Assembly: GCA_026168455.1 (NCBI GenBank)
Contig: CM047426.1
Coordinates: 53,303,085-53,367,084 of the forward strand
Length of the DNA: 64,000 bases
Reading direction: 5' to 3'
From: Theocolax elegans
Lineage: Eukaryota; Arthropoda; Insecta; Hymenoptera; Cerocephalidae
In this document: one piece after another, positions 32,584 through 44,062 of the stretch
Numbering within the stretch: the stretch's first letter is position 1
How the letters are laid out: each line of letters opens with the position of its first letter
Made by a program: the position numbers and the translations under genes
Notes under the pieces: generated by a model
Told to the model about the DNA's origin: nothing
The model's database searches: none
Seen by the model: the letters and a program-made list of their open reading frames with translations, nothing else

Positions 32584-33383
32584 GTAGATGCTGGTAACAA
32601 TATATTTACTTTCGGTCAAACTTACATTGCTTGCTCGCGCGTTACAACAATAAAGGGTTTACATGTTATTAATTTCAATCCATCGCGAATTATGGCTGAT
32701 TTATCAGCTGTCCTTGAATATAATAGATTAAGGCAATGTTTTCGATCTGATCTCGAAGAATTTGCGATTCCCGACGGAACACCCGCTCGTTTACTTAAAA
32801 ATAATTTGGTCAAAGATGTTCGGTGGACTCATACTACAAACTTATCTATTAATGACGAAAACGCTTGCTTAAATTATTTGAAGGATAACTGTTGGAATAT
32901 CTTTGGAATACCTAATTTTGATTACGTTTCCTGCTATGCCAATTCTTGCATCCAAAGTTTATTTCACTCGGTAACAGTAAGAAAGGTTTTAACGCAACTT
33001 AACGCTAATGCGTTTTTACAAAAACATTACAATTTGATTTAACATATGTTACACGATATCCTGGCTGTGATGACAGAACTGTGAGTACTACCTCAAATTA
33101 TATCTTAATACTTAATTTACCTGAAATTACAAATAGCTTTTGTACCTTACAACACGTCTTAGATTACAATATAGAAAACTGGTTACAAGTTGAAGGAAAT
33201 TGTAAAAATGGTTGTAGATGCGACAAACTTCAAAACATGGAACTAACATTGAAAAGTACTTTACTGATCATTCAGTTACTTATATTTACCGTTGAAAACA
33301 ACAAAGTTTCTAAATTAAATAATTATGGTATTAATGAAATTCCAAAGTCAATTGTGACTAGACTGAGAAATGATAGATCATGA
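32584..33383 (+). pseudogene. Helitron B C-terminus: helicase motif VI fused to a USP-like (C19) domain
   Basis: The frame resumes at the duplicated VDAGN, giving NNIFTFGQTYIACSRVTT (motif VI) and HVINFNPSRIMADLSAV, the end of the helicase. Without a stop it runs into NFDYVSCYANSCIQSLFHS, which resembles the catalytic-cysteine box of ubiquitin-specific proteases (N..CY.N..LQSL type). A stop at 33040-33042 is followed by a second segment in another frame (33081-33383) with NLPEITNSFCTLQHVLD, GNCKNGCRCDKLQNM and LIIQLLIF, which would fit the zinc-binding and LIIQL-type part of a USP. The His box was not found, so the domain is C-terminally incomplete. Helitrons with OTU-type proteases are known; I am not sure of USP fusions. 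Confidence 0.6.
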
Positions 33384-33559
33384 AAGTTAAGCAGCATTGA
33401 CCGCAGTTAATAAGTGGATGGGTAAATAACTAACATAAACAGAAAAATGTGTAACACTATTTTTTATTTATTTTATGTTTTTTTGACAATTTTATTTGTT
33501 TTTACCTAATTCTTTTTAGAGAATTATCTAAAAAAATTTATTATATTTATTATTTAGAG

Positions 33560-33900
33560 AAATCAGTACTGAATCAGCGTGAATTTTTTTAACAGGGTAT
33601 TGATTTGACAATGATTCTGAATTGATTGAATACTGAATTTTTAAGGGCACATTGCCCTTCTTCAATTGAATAATTTCAAAATTGATACAGTACTGATTCC
33701 GTAATGATAGAACATTGATTCATTATTGGTTTTGTACTAATTCAGTAAGAAATCAGTTTTGCGTTTTGGTGAGAACTTACTACTGAGTCAGTATTGATTT
33801 TGATCAATATCAGTAACTATTATTTATTAATTCCATAATGATTTCATCACAGAATCAATACTGAATCAATAGTAACTTTTTCAACGGGGTTTGACTTACT
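33560..33900. repeat. Degenerate AATCAGTA/TGATTC-rich satellite-like tract
   Basis: Short motifs such as AATCAGTACTGAATCA and TTGATTCATT recur irregularly in both orientations. The two ends are roughly inverted (AATCAGTACTGAATCAGCG...TTTAACAGGGT and AATCAATACTGAATCAATAG...TTCAACGGGGT share a direct resemblance). It is decayed. Confidence 0.4.
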
Positions 33901-34103
33901 AATATCATCTTGTATGCTGATGATAGTAGATTATAGTTGAAACAATGATGAAATAAAGCATTCTAATTCTAATGTTTTAAACCAACCAAATCTTATTTCC
34001 GAATTAGAATTGAACGTATTTATTTACATTATTTTACCATAAAGTAGTTAACAAGTGCTGGTACTTTGTTTAACTGCAAAATCAAATGAAGTTAATCGCT
34101 GTT

Positions 34104-34104
<1 letters not shown>

Positions 34105-34145
<41 letters not shown>
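34105..34145. repeat. (TA)n microsatellite
   Basis: About 20 AT units run through the loop of the foldback copy. Confidence 0.95.
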
Positions 34146-34147
<2 letters not shown>

Positions 34148-34676
34148 TTTATATATATATTTATATAGACCTCACGAGAAACATTAAAAGCCAATATATA
34201 AATCTTACTTATTAAATTAATTAATATTTTTATCCGTCTTACAGTCAATAACAAATTAAATATATGGGCAATTAGATTGCCCCTACTTATAATCACCCCC
34301 GAAGAATCTTAACTTAGTTTATTGGTGTACATTTATTTGGGTGTGGGTCCTTGGAGTGGGGAGGCCTTTTTTGAGGGTATAAATATCGGTGTGGAATAGT
34401 TTTTCTTTTCAAAAATTCCATCAATTCTCGAGTGTTCCGCGTCGCGAGTAACATCGCTGCCGCTTACCTCCTGAATTTTGCAGCCTTACGGATACCCTAC
34501 CAACAAGTAATCGGTCCTTTTCAGGACCCTAACACAAACTATCCAAACGTATACTCCTACGCCTTACTCCTCTTCTCCATTCACTTTCCTTTCCTAAATC
34601 TCGTATCTTCCTGAAAATCACCCTATTAAGCCGCCGGTCCAAGATTCACCGAGGTTTACCTCGGTGTGCCCTCGAC

Positions 34677-36008
34677 ATGGCCTCCATGGACATGGAGACC
34701 CAGCCTACCATTGATCAACTGATGACCATCATCAACAACATCCAGGCAGCCCTAGATGAGAAGAAAGCCACATCCCTCCGTCTTCGCGAGGAAATTACTT
34801 CTCTTCGTGCTGCACGTGCCCCCGTTTACATTCCAACGCGAAGCTCCATGCCTCTTCCCGCCGTTAACGCCTTGCAAGCAAACTTCAACACCCACCATCA
34901 ACGACGACACCGGTTTCACCAAAGTTCGCCATAGCCGACACAAAAGGACATGCTCGAAAAGTCTCACGCCGACTTCCAGCTCCTCTGAGGATTCTGAATT
35001 TGAATTATCCCCTGATAAGGTTAGTAAAAACGCTTCCCCCCCCCGCCCATAATAAATAAAAACAAAAAAATATGGCCTAAACTTCTTGCGGCCTTAACCC
35101 GAAACAAAATTGCTTTCCGCCGCGCCATTAACTCCTCCGACTCCATTCGCGTCTATCCCAGTACCATCTCCGACTTTCGTTCTCTTGTGTCCCGGCTAGA
35201 TAACGAAAAAATTGAATATTCTACCCACCAGCTCACGCAAGATAAAGATCTTATTGTAATCCTTTGCGGAGTCACCGAAACAATTCGTGATGAGGATATC
35301 CGCAATCAATTAGAATCCCACAAGCTTCCCGTTCGCCATATTCACCGTATGCGCAAGAGTGACCAAATCTGGCCTCTTGTTGCAGTCCACCTCGATCCCG
35401 CCTCTCCCGCGGCAAAATCTATTTTTGACCTCCAAACAATCAGAGAAACAAATATTAAAGTCGAGCATAAACGGAAGGCCAAACTAATTCCCTTATGCCG
35501 TCGCTGCTTTAAATTCTACCACACTGCCAACTACTGCCACTCGCCCTGGGCTTGTTCCATCTGCAGCCAAAATCACGCCACTCCAGCCTGTCTTAAGATC
35601 AAAGACAAGCAGTTTGCCCCAGTTTGCTTTAACTGCAAAGGGCCTCACCGTGCCACTTACCGTGGCTGCCCGAAAGCACCCTCCAAAACCCCCGTCAGCA
35701 TCCCCACTATCCCGCCACCCCTAGGCAGTCTCATTAACACTCCACCAATCAACACACCTACAACAAGCATCGCTCCACCAAAGCCTTTGCTTATAAGTTA
35801 CGCCAACGCAGCTAAAACCCAACCGATCCAGCAAACAGCCCCCTCTCCTCCACCACCTTATAATTCATGTGCATCAACCACCACACCGACTCCCCCGGCT
35901 CAATCAATCCATCCATTACTAGCCAGCCTAATTCCAGCTCTCATCAAAATCACCAGCGAATTTACCTCAGTCCTTCAATCCCTTTTTCATGGCCCCTACA
36001 CCCAATAA
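34677..36008 (+). pseudogene. Jockey ORF1 (gag-like, zinc knuckles)
   Basis: The start at ATG 34677 (MASMDMETQPTIDQLMT) is followed by a predicted coiled coil (LDEKKATSLRLREEITSLR). The frame shifts near 34890 (TPTINDDTGFTKVRHSR, SSSEDSEFELSPD) and again at the C run 35037-35045, after which NKNKKIWPKLLAALTRNKIAF leads into 35187-36008. That part holds a PRE_C2HC-like stretch (HQLTQDKDLIVILCGV, PVRHIHRM) and CCHC knuckles: CRRCFKFYHTANYC, CSICSQNHATPAC and CFNCKGPHRATYRGC. The C-terminus is Pro/Thr rich. ORF1 proteins of Jockey elements coat element RNA. The protein ends 20 bp into ORF2. Confidence 0.85.
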
Positions 36009-37677
36009 AAACCTTTCTCTCATCACCTGGAATGCCAATGGCATACTGGCCCATAGTAAAATCCTCGAGCTTCAAGCGTTCCTCGAAAGCCGCCAAATAG
36101 ATATTGCTTATATTTCAGACACCCACCTGGACCCAAGCAAAAAATTATACATCCCCAACTACGTCTCGATTCGCAGAGACCGCCCTAATTCCAAAGGCGG
36201 TGGCGTAGCTATCCTCATTCATCGCAAACTTCGATACAAGGCTCTCAAGTCTCCAAACTCCTCTATCGAAATCCTATGCATTGAAGTATCTATGCACAAC
36301 GGTCCCATTCGCATAATTGCGGCTTACGCCCCCCCTTCTACCACTATAACCTCTTCAGACCTGAGTAGCATCTTTCGCGACAACATCCCCACTGTCTGCG
36401 CTGGGGACTTCAATGCCAAGCACACAGCATGGGGTTGTGCTACAATTAATAAAAGCGGCACCAATCTTCTAAGATCCTCCCTCCGCCAGCACTTTTCTAT
36501 AGGAGCCCCCTCCTCCCCCACCTTCAACTCATTTAACATAGTTTTCAATCCCGAAATTCTAGATATTTTCCTCACTAAAAACGTGACCCTTCCCGCCGAT
36601 CCCATCACCCTGAACGAACTCAGCTCTGACCATTACTCGGTACTTCTTACCACCTCAAGCTATCCCGTTATAAACTCACCCAGCACCAATAAAATTGACT
36701 GGCTTCACCTTTAATATCTCCTCGAAACCTCCACATTAAAATGTTCACACCTGAACAACGTTGCTGAAATCAATCAAGCCATCGAAGCCCTCACCCACGA
36801 CATCACGTCAGCAACTACCAAGGCAACCACAACTTCCCCCCTCCCAAACAACTCGTTGAATCTCCCCCTCGAAATTATCGACCTTATTAAAAAGAAAAAT
36901 CAAATTAGGCATCAATGGCAAAAACGCCGCCTACCATCTCTCCGCACCCAACTAAACTCCTTACAACGTGACATCCGATCCCGGTTAAACTGACTGCCCT
37001 CTACGCGGATGACATAGCCCTCCTCGACACCAACAAACAAATTGGTGCAAGCTCCTCCAAAATCAACAGATTTCTCCCCAACCTGCTTGACTGGTACTGC
37101 TCCTGGCGCTTAGCTATTAACGAAGCTAAATCAATAGCCGTCTTTTTCTCACATCGTAAAATAATTACACCACCACACTTCAAAGTTAACTCCAAACCTA
37201 TCCCGTGGAGCACATCCGCTAAATATCTAGGCATGACACTTGACAGGAAACTCACTTGGAACCCTCACCTCCGAAACACCAAAAACAAAATTAAAGTTGC
37301 CTTCACTCAGTTGAGGCCTTTTGAACCCATCAATTACCCGGAAAACCAAGATCCGAGTTTTCAATGCTATAATTCGAAGCATCAGCACTTACGGTATCCC
37401 TATTTGGGGAACTGCCGTCTTCAACAAAAATAATCCCCTCAACGGCACGTATATGCGCCTACTCCGCTCCTCCCTCCGAATACCCTGGTATATAAGAAAC
37501 ACCCAAGTCATCCGCGAAACCGGTCTCCCCACACTTAATAAAGCCGCCACTTTATACGCCTCCAACCTCCGCATCTCCATCGCGAACCATCCCAACCCAA
37601 CGGTAAAAGTCCTAAACAACCTAGTACCTAAACCAACTGACAGAGTCAAACGACCCTGTCAACTGCTGTCTATTTAA
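35989..37677 (+). pseudogene. Jockey ORF2: endonuclease and partial reverse transcriptase
   Basis: Overlaps the ORF1 end. Endonuclease: LSLITWNANGI, IAYISDTHL (Asp where most relatives have Glu), RDRPNSKGGGVAILI, GDFNAKHTAWG and LSSDHYSVLL. A TAA at 36712-36714 precedes the pre-RT linker (RHQWQKRRLP, QRDIRSRLN). At about 36990 the sequence jumps straight to ALYADDIALLD, so RT motifs before the YADD box are deleted. Then come WRLAINEAKSIAVFFSHR, KYLGMTLDRKLTWNPHL and, after a frameshift near 37330, IRSISTYGIPIWGTA and TLPTLNKAATLYASN-type C-terminal blocks to 37677. The element cannot be autonomous. Confidence 0.85.
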
Positions 37678-39079
37678 CAAATCTGTAACCGTCTCTTCGT
37701 TTCATGTTTCGCAAATTGCGCGAGTGACCCACACTTGGTGTGGGCCCACCTTTTCTTCTACAGTTTTCTTTTCTTTTATTCTTCAGGGGTCAAAGCTCTC
37801 TAGCTGGAACCCACGAGAAGGGGAAGTTTTTAGTCGATAAGCGCTGGAATTTGCCAGCGAATCCGACACTGGCCCCAACAACATCTGGGGCCGTAAGTCT
37901 TTTGAAGATTTCCCCCCCGCCCCGTAAACAAAAAAAAGTTTTTCTTTTCAGTCCCTCATGAAGAGCAGCAGTGAGCTCGAAACATCGGACAACATATTTG
38001 GGGTGAGTAGATTTTTGGTGCAGGGGGGCAGTCAGATTGCTTTATTAATAATTTGTTTTATTTTCAGTTAGAGTTTTTAATTTTTTTATTTTTTATTTTT
38101 ATTTTTATAGATTCTTCGGGGGTGATTATAAGTAGGGGCAATCTAACTGCCCATACATTTAATTTGTTATTGACTGTAAGACAGATAAAAATATTAATTA
38201 ATTTAGTTATACTACAGTTGACATAAGTAATATTTTATTAATCTTACTTATTATCTTATACCTTAAAATATTTATAAGATCTTCTGACATAAACATGCAT
38301 ATGCAGTAATTATTAGAATTAGACATGTTACTTAAATGAAAGATAGCAATCCATGGCGTGGTGCAATTATTATTTTATTTACAGAGAATAAAACAGAGAG
38401 AAATTTCTGTTTCATTAGTTTTGCAGAAATTTCTCTAGCAGAAATGAATAAAATTATTATAAATTTGTTTATTTACTGACGTAGGACATGATAGAGGTAG
38501 GATATTATTCTGAAAAAATGATTGAATTGAATTTCATAGATTTTATAGATATTTTTATTTTTAAAGATAAATACTTGTCGCTTCCACTTTGATTTCAGTA
38601 CTTTCAATTGCAGAAATTTTTATCGAATGAATGTACCAATATATAAATGTTTAATTAAATGAACACAAATTTATGGTATGGTAAAAAATACTTGCCGATT
38701 ATTCCGCTTTGATTTCAGTACTTTCAATAGCAGGAACTACTTATGGAGTTTAAGCAAAATATATAAAACGTGTAATTAAAAAAATTAAAATAAGTAGAAA
38801 AAAGATGGTAGTAAAATTAAACATTTTTTTATCAGACATCGTTTTTGAAAGTGTGATTGGAAACAATACTTGCAAAGGTTGACACCTTCGGCGAAGGTGT
38901 TTTATAAAGTACTTTCTAGAGACACAAATAACGAATAAGCAAGTTATTTAAAGTGAATACCTAATAATAATAAATAAATTAAAAGTTTGTGTTCATATGG
39001 TACACAATACTTGTCGATTCCATTTTGATTTCAGTTCTTTCAATTGCAGAAATTTGTATGAAATTTTAAGCAATAATGT

Positions 39080-40430
39080 ATAAATGTATGTTGATACAGG
39101 TGATTTTTTGTTTGTCTAGTCCTGGTGCATTTTTATTGAAAATAAATAAATATACTTAAAACAAGTAAATAATTTGATAAGTATATACGAGATAAATCAT
39201 TTTTTTGTTTTAAACAAAATTTATTTGAACGTACTAATTTTTTTGAGTGTATATATAAATTAATTAATTCATTCATTTATTTATTTAACCAGAGTTACAG
39301 GAATCATATTTGGTACAAAAGTATCGTACAGATAGAGAATTTCTTCAAAAAAACATTTCACTGGCAGTTATAGTGACACGCAATTATTTTACAATAACCT
39401 CACTACAACGCCGTGAAACCTGCAGAGGAAAATAAGATTTCCTGTTCGCGAGCCTGGTTTAAAAACAAATCGCTGGCTAGTTACGCAGTACTTAGTACCG
39501 CAAATCTCAATGCCATACATACACACTCGGCATTGATAGCACTTCTCAGTCGGACTTCCGGACACGAGATGGCCACTTCTGCCTACTCATTCATCCATCT
39601 GGGTATAAGGGACTTTTTTCTCACTTTATACACCAAAATTGATATATTTTCTAATATTTGTATATATAGTGTGTAATATTTATTATAAATCTATAAATTC
39701 TTAAGATACAACGGATATCATATCACTCATATTTAATTTAATCCTTCTATTATGTGTAGTAATTCCCTTTTTTTTATATATTTTTATTAAAAGTTTTATT
39801 GTTAGATAGGAATATATTTTATATTATATTATATTATTATATATAAGATTCAATTAATTGTATTTAATTCCCTAGTAGAAAACCTAAACATTTATAATGG
39901 CATTTTTTGGCCATAGCGTAATGGTTATTTATTATAGCCACTTTTATAATCAAAATGTAAAGTTTTTTTAACCATTGAAATAGCGAAAACTTGTCAACAA
40001 AAATTAAGCATTATTTGGCAATAAAATGCAAACTGATTTGAAATGAACAGCTTTCATAATTTTTTTACTATTAATTGGTAATTAAATGTCATACATAATA
40101 TGGAGATTTAATAGAATAGCTGAGAATCGATGATATTTGGTCATCTATTAGCCAAATAATTAGCATTTTATTACCTAAATTAAATTTTTTTGGCTATATA
40201 TATATATATATAGACACACACACACTCGCATATAAATTATTTTTGACACTTCTATATGCTTAATTTCAAGTACTTTATTAATTAAATATAACATCTACAG
40301 TAATTTATAGTGTTTCACTATTTACGTGACATCTCATTTTTTAAAATGAAAAATACAAAAACTCGAAAAATTACGATTCTAAAATAAGTAATAGAAAATG
40401 TTTTAGCCTTGTAATTCTAAAACTTGATAG
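39080..40430. other. AT-rich spacer; possible LINE 3' tail
   Basis: TTCATTCATTTATTTATTTAACC near 39278-39300 could be the tail of a minus-strand LINE remnant continuing to about 39600. The 87-codon plus-strand frame at 39413-39676 is unrecognised and probably spurious. A (TA)n/(CA)n tract lies near 40195-40225. Nothing else recognised. Confidence 0.4.
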
Positions 40431-40437
40431 TCTCCAT

Positions 40438-41221
40438 TTATTGGAAAAGCTTCATAGATAAGTTGTCTTCATTATTACTGCAAAATACTTCGCCTGCTTC
40501 TTCAACATTCTGATTTTTTTTAGTCAATGGTACTTTCGTAGGTTTATTAGAACTAGGGTCTTTCCATTCCGCAGTGTTTGAAAGCACGTTGCTTAGGGCA
40601 GTAGCCAGTTCCTTATCACTAGTACTATGATGTGCTAAGCTTCTTTGTTCTTTAATGATATCTGAAAATTATTAAAAATTAATTAAGCAGTTTAATTGAA
40701 AAGTTAGAATACTATTTTATACAATAGAATACAACAGCCTACTATCTATGCATGAATAAAAGTTAGTTTCTTTCATTCTTTTTTTATTATCTTTAGTTTT
40801 TCTTGATGCTGAAAAACTTCTCGCTTTGTCTTTAGTAAGAAATAATTTCAACATTTTAGTGGTACTTTTAGAGATAAAAGAACTGATTGCTGAAAAAAAG
40901 ACAAATTTATTTTATTTACAATTTCTTTAAATTTTGGTGTATATATGTATTCATAAAAAATAAATGATTAACTTACAACATCACAGCGAAAAGTAGAATT
41001 ATTTTTTAATTCTTCATCAAATTTTATAAATTCGTCTAAAGATTGTATTGGTACATTAAATGGATATTTATTATTTAAGACTGTACTATTTCCAACAAAA
41101 TTACCACCTACACTTGGTAATTTTTGTAGTATCAATGATTTCAAACTAGTAATTTCGTTTGTATTATTATTTAACTCAAACCTTAGTTTATCAAGAGAAT
41201 CTTTTACATTCTGTAAACCAC
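40438..41221 (-). CDS. DUF4806-like protein, 3' three exons
   Basis: Minus-strand exons at about 41221-40977, 40889-40743 and 40661-40438, each bounded by plausible signals (acceptors TTTAAG, TTTTTTTCAG and TTTTCAG; donors GTAAGT and GTAGGC). They read GLQNVKDSLDKLRFELNNN, NKYPFNVPIQSLDEFIKFDEELK (exon 1), SFISKSTTKMLKLFLTKDKARSFSASRKTKDN (exon 2) and EQRSLAHHSTSDKELATALSNV to a stop at 40438 (exon 3). The IQSLDEFIKFDEELK stretch recalls the start of DUF4806, a domain expanded in ants and other insects. Exons 2 and 3 join in phase (I-D-N-I-I-K), but exons 1 and 2 are off by one base, so it may be a pseudogene or contain a sequencing error. Upstream exons were not found. Confidence 0.5.
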
Positions 41222-41877
41222 CTTAAAGAAAAAAAAATGAGTATCAAAGGACGCGATAGCGCCCGACGCAAGTATGGGCGCGTAAGCCATATATACAGCT
41301 AACTCAGTCCTCATATTTTTCATTTCATGACCGTTTATTATATACTATTTATTTTCATGAAATCTATGAAACATTACGTTGCCTATTTATTTATCTTCTG
41401 TTTACATCTAATTTTCTCCGAATTCATTCACGCATAATTAAGAAAAGTCGCGATAAAGAAATTGGATGTCGGTTTCCGTTACTCGATTTTTGTCTTCTCC
41501 GTTTTTATATATATAGTCAACTCGAAACAAAAAGAGATAGCAATAGTATGGAAAATCCGTAAGATAGAAAGAGATACAATACTTTCCAGTCTGTGAGAGA
41601 ACGCGTACAGAAGTAAAAACATATAGAAGTAGTTGACACGTGGCCGTGAGAGGGAGCTAGTTTCAGGTGAACACTTTCGTCACAGCTGAATAGTCCGGTT
41701 GATTTTATGTGAAAAGTTATGAATTACAATTATTTATTTACGTAATTATTTCCAATACCTCACATTATTCCATTTCGGTATTTTTTATTGTAGTGCAATG
41801 CAGATACTATTGCAAGGTAAAGATTTCATATTCGCCCATATCCTATACTAGCATGCCGACCTTTGACATCTCGACGA

Positions 41878-41882
41878 GAGAA

Positions 41883-41977
<95 letters not shown>

Positions 41978-41980
41978 AAC
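41878..41980. repeat. (GA)n microsatellite, about 100 bp
   Basis: An almost pure AG repeat. The 95- and 65-codon frames with RERERE or SLSLSL runs are artefacts of it. Confidence 0.97.
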
Positions 41981-42287
41981 ATTGATAAAATTCTAACCAT
42001 GAAAACAATGTTTTCATTTTCATTCAAGTGATGGTATAACTTTTTTAATCTTAAAGTATAATGTTATAAAAATTGTACAAAAAATAAATGTATATTATTA
42101 CATTATTTTAATTTATTATATTATTATTTCATTTTATTTACATAATTTTATCAATAAATTGAAATGCATCAACTATATTGTCAAAGCAGGGAATAAATAA
42201 ATTACCAAATTAAACACAAAATTTTAACAAAAATTATAAATTAAATTTAAAAATTTTTTCTGTAATTTAATAAAAAATAAAACTCCA

Positions 42288-42633
42288 ATTGATCTCCACG
42301 AACTCAATTCTTATTAGATGCCGACGTTTCGGACGTTTTTTGAACCGTCCCTTTTCAAGGCAATAAAAAAGGCGCAGAGATATTAAGTTTACATATTGGG
42401 TGAATCACAACTCACACTAGTGTACAGGACTCCCTTCGGGGAGGTCCTGGTTTCTTTTTGACATGTTAAGTGGAGGGTTGTGCGATGTTATGTGCGATAT
42501 TGATGGAGAGTTGTGATTCACCCAATATGTAAACTTAATATCTCTGCGCCTTTTTTATTGCCTTGAAAAGGGACGGTTCAAAAAACGTTCGAAACGTCGG
42601 CATCTAATAAAAATTGAGTTCGTGGAGATCAAT
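42288..42633. mobile_element. Palindromic element with 126-bp arms
   Basis: Arms 42288-42413 and 42508-42633 are near-perfect inverse complements (outer end ATTGATCTCCACGAACTCAA). The arms contain GAAACGTCGGCATC, a phrase typical of Penelope-like element ends. The loop holds a strong hairpin, CAGGACTCCC-TTCG-GGGAGGTCCTG (about 42424-42448). No coding sequence. Confidence 0.75.
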
Positions 42634-43479
42634 TCTTTTACCATCTATTTGTCTGTAATTAACAAAACATTTTTTGTAATAAATAGTATTTTAAATTATA
42701 GAATTTATATGATATAAATTTAAATATATCTGTTCCCTAATCAGGCTTAGCCCTATCCTCTTTGCTAATAATGTAGCTAGAGATATTACAATTTTAAAAT
42801 AACATAATATAATAAATCATGTTCTATATTTTTGGTGCTCGCAATCATCGCAAGACCATGACTGAGCAATAATAAAAATATATGCAATGAATATAAAGGA
42901 ATCTTGCTTTAGAACTTAAAATCATTGAACGGTATAAAAACTGTCAAAAATTATATAAAGGCAAACATTTGTTTACGTTATAAACGTACATATAAAATTC
43001 AATTAATTTTAATAATTGACATTATATCTATTTTAATTTTTTTTTATAATTTTTATCTCTGAAAATTTAATTTTAAAGACTTACTTATGAAGGTTGTTTT
43101 TAAGTTGTTTTAGTAAGTATTTAGTAGTAATAATTGTTATCTGTACGGATCTTAAATTTAAGTAAAATAATGTGAATTATATGTATTAGAAGAATAACCT
43201 TAGATCTTCCAGTTCGGAGTTCTTAAATCAAAATGAAGTACGAGCGTAGCTTTGACAACAAAGAAGTTGTCAAATTATATATTTTCACAAATGACTTTAT
43301 GTATATTGGTAAATTTTATTTTGTAATTATTCTAAATTATATGTGTAAAATGAGCACAAATTAATTATAATGATTCATTAAAAATTGAAATATGTGTTTA
43401 ATTCGAACACTCGTACGAGCAAGACGTGTTTATAATCGCTCTTCGTAAACATTATAAGCGCGTGATTGTATAAGACGAG
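42634..43479. other. AT-rich DNA without recognisable features
   Basis: No gene, tandem unit or palindrome was recognised in this stretch. Confidence 0.5.
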
Positions 43480-43483
43480 TTAA

Positions 43484-43997
43484 GGGGATGTCGGACCCAT
43501 AGCCTCCATCAAAAGCCGCTCGATCTCGCGGCTTCGAATGGCGCTCTAGTCAGGTGTCGATTTCTACGATAAACGTACTTAAAACATAAATTATAAATTT
43601 TACAGCTACATAGAGCTGTTGAAAGATACTTTCCCCCTTAGCTATGACTAAACTTAAGGTAATTATAATATTACTCTTGGCAGCAAATGTTTATTTTTTT
43701 AAAAAAATGTGAAATACGTCTCATATTCAATTAATCTATATCTGCCGTAATGCTACACGCAACGTATTTCACATTTTTTTAAAAAAATAAACATTTGCTG
43801 CCAAGAGTAATATTATAATTACCTTAAGTTTAGTCATAGCTAGGGGGGAAAGTATCTTTCAACAGCTCTATGTAGCTGCAAAATTTATAATTTATGTTTA
43901 AAGTATGTTTATCGTAGAAATCGACACCTGACTACAGCGCCATTCGAAGCCGCGAGATCGAGCGGCTTTTGATGGAGGCTATAGCTCCGACATCCCC
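43484..43997. mobile_element. MITE-like palindrome with TTAA target duplication
   Basis: Arms of 236 bp (43484-43719 and 43762-43997) start GGGGATGTCGGA and are flanked by TTAA at 43480-43483 and 43998-44001, the target of piggyBac- and Kolobok-type transposases. No coding sequence. Confidence 0.75.
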
Positions 43998-44062
43998 TTA
44001 AAAGTGCTGAGTGCCGAGTATGGCAATTTATCATAAACATTTCAATTTTAAAATTTAATCTA

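Larger units (their letters stand above)
18752..33383 (+). mobile_element. Helitron B, plus strand, with four later insertions
   Basis: Coding remnants in one direction give a lysine-rich N-terminus (18752-19482), DUF6570-like block (25715-26600), Rep with HUH (27400-28600), PIF1 helicase (28670-31253 and 32584-32730) and a USP-like domain (to 33383). Removing the four insertions (19483-25213, 27213-27276, 30124-31159 and 31254-32599, each counted with one target duplication) brings adjacent coding segments back together. Ends were not located. Confidence 0.85.
34215..38240 (+). mobile_element. Defective Jockey-clade LINE with inverted ends
   Basis: AATCTTACTTATTA occurs at 34201-34214 and 38241-38254, a likely 14-bp target duplication. 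Between them lie a 5' part with TATAAAT (34379), ORF1, ORF2 and a 3' UTR. The first ~98 bp (34212-34309) are the inverse complement of the last part (38109-38206), so the element's 5' end carries an inverted copy of its own 3' end, or it sat inside a small palindrome. No poly(A) tail is seen. About 0.7-1 kb of ORF2 is deleted. Confidence 0.75.
33900..38940. mobile_element. Foldback family copy 2, split by a Jockey insertion
   Basis: 33940-34200 resembles the loop of the palindrome at 48690-49063 (TAATGTTTTAAAC, GCTTGTACT-like). The right part 38255-38940 resembles its right arm: CGTGGTGCAA, GATTTCAGTACTTTCAATTGCAG subrepeats, and the terminal hairpin GACACCTTCGGCGAAGGTGTT. The left arm is missing or too decayed to see. 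An extra subrepeat continues near 39000-39070. Confidence 0.6.

Noticed and set aside
39413..39676. 87-codon plus-strand ORF
   Set aside because: No motif, no neighbouring coding signal, and low-complexity surroundings.
41709..42023. RERERE / SLSLSL ORFs
   Set aside because: Translation of the (GA)n microsatellite.
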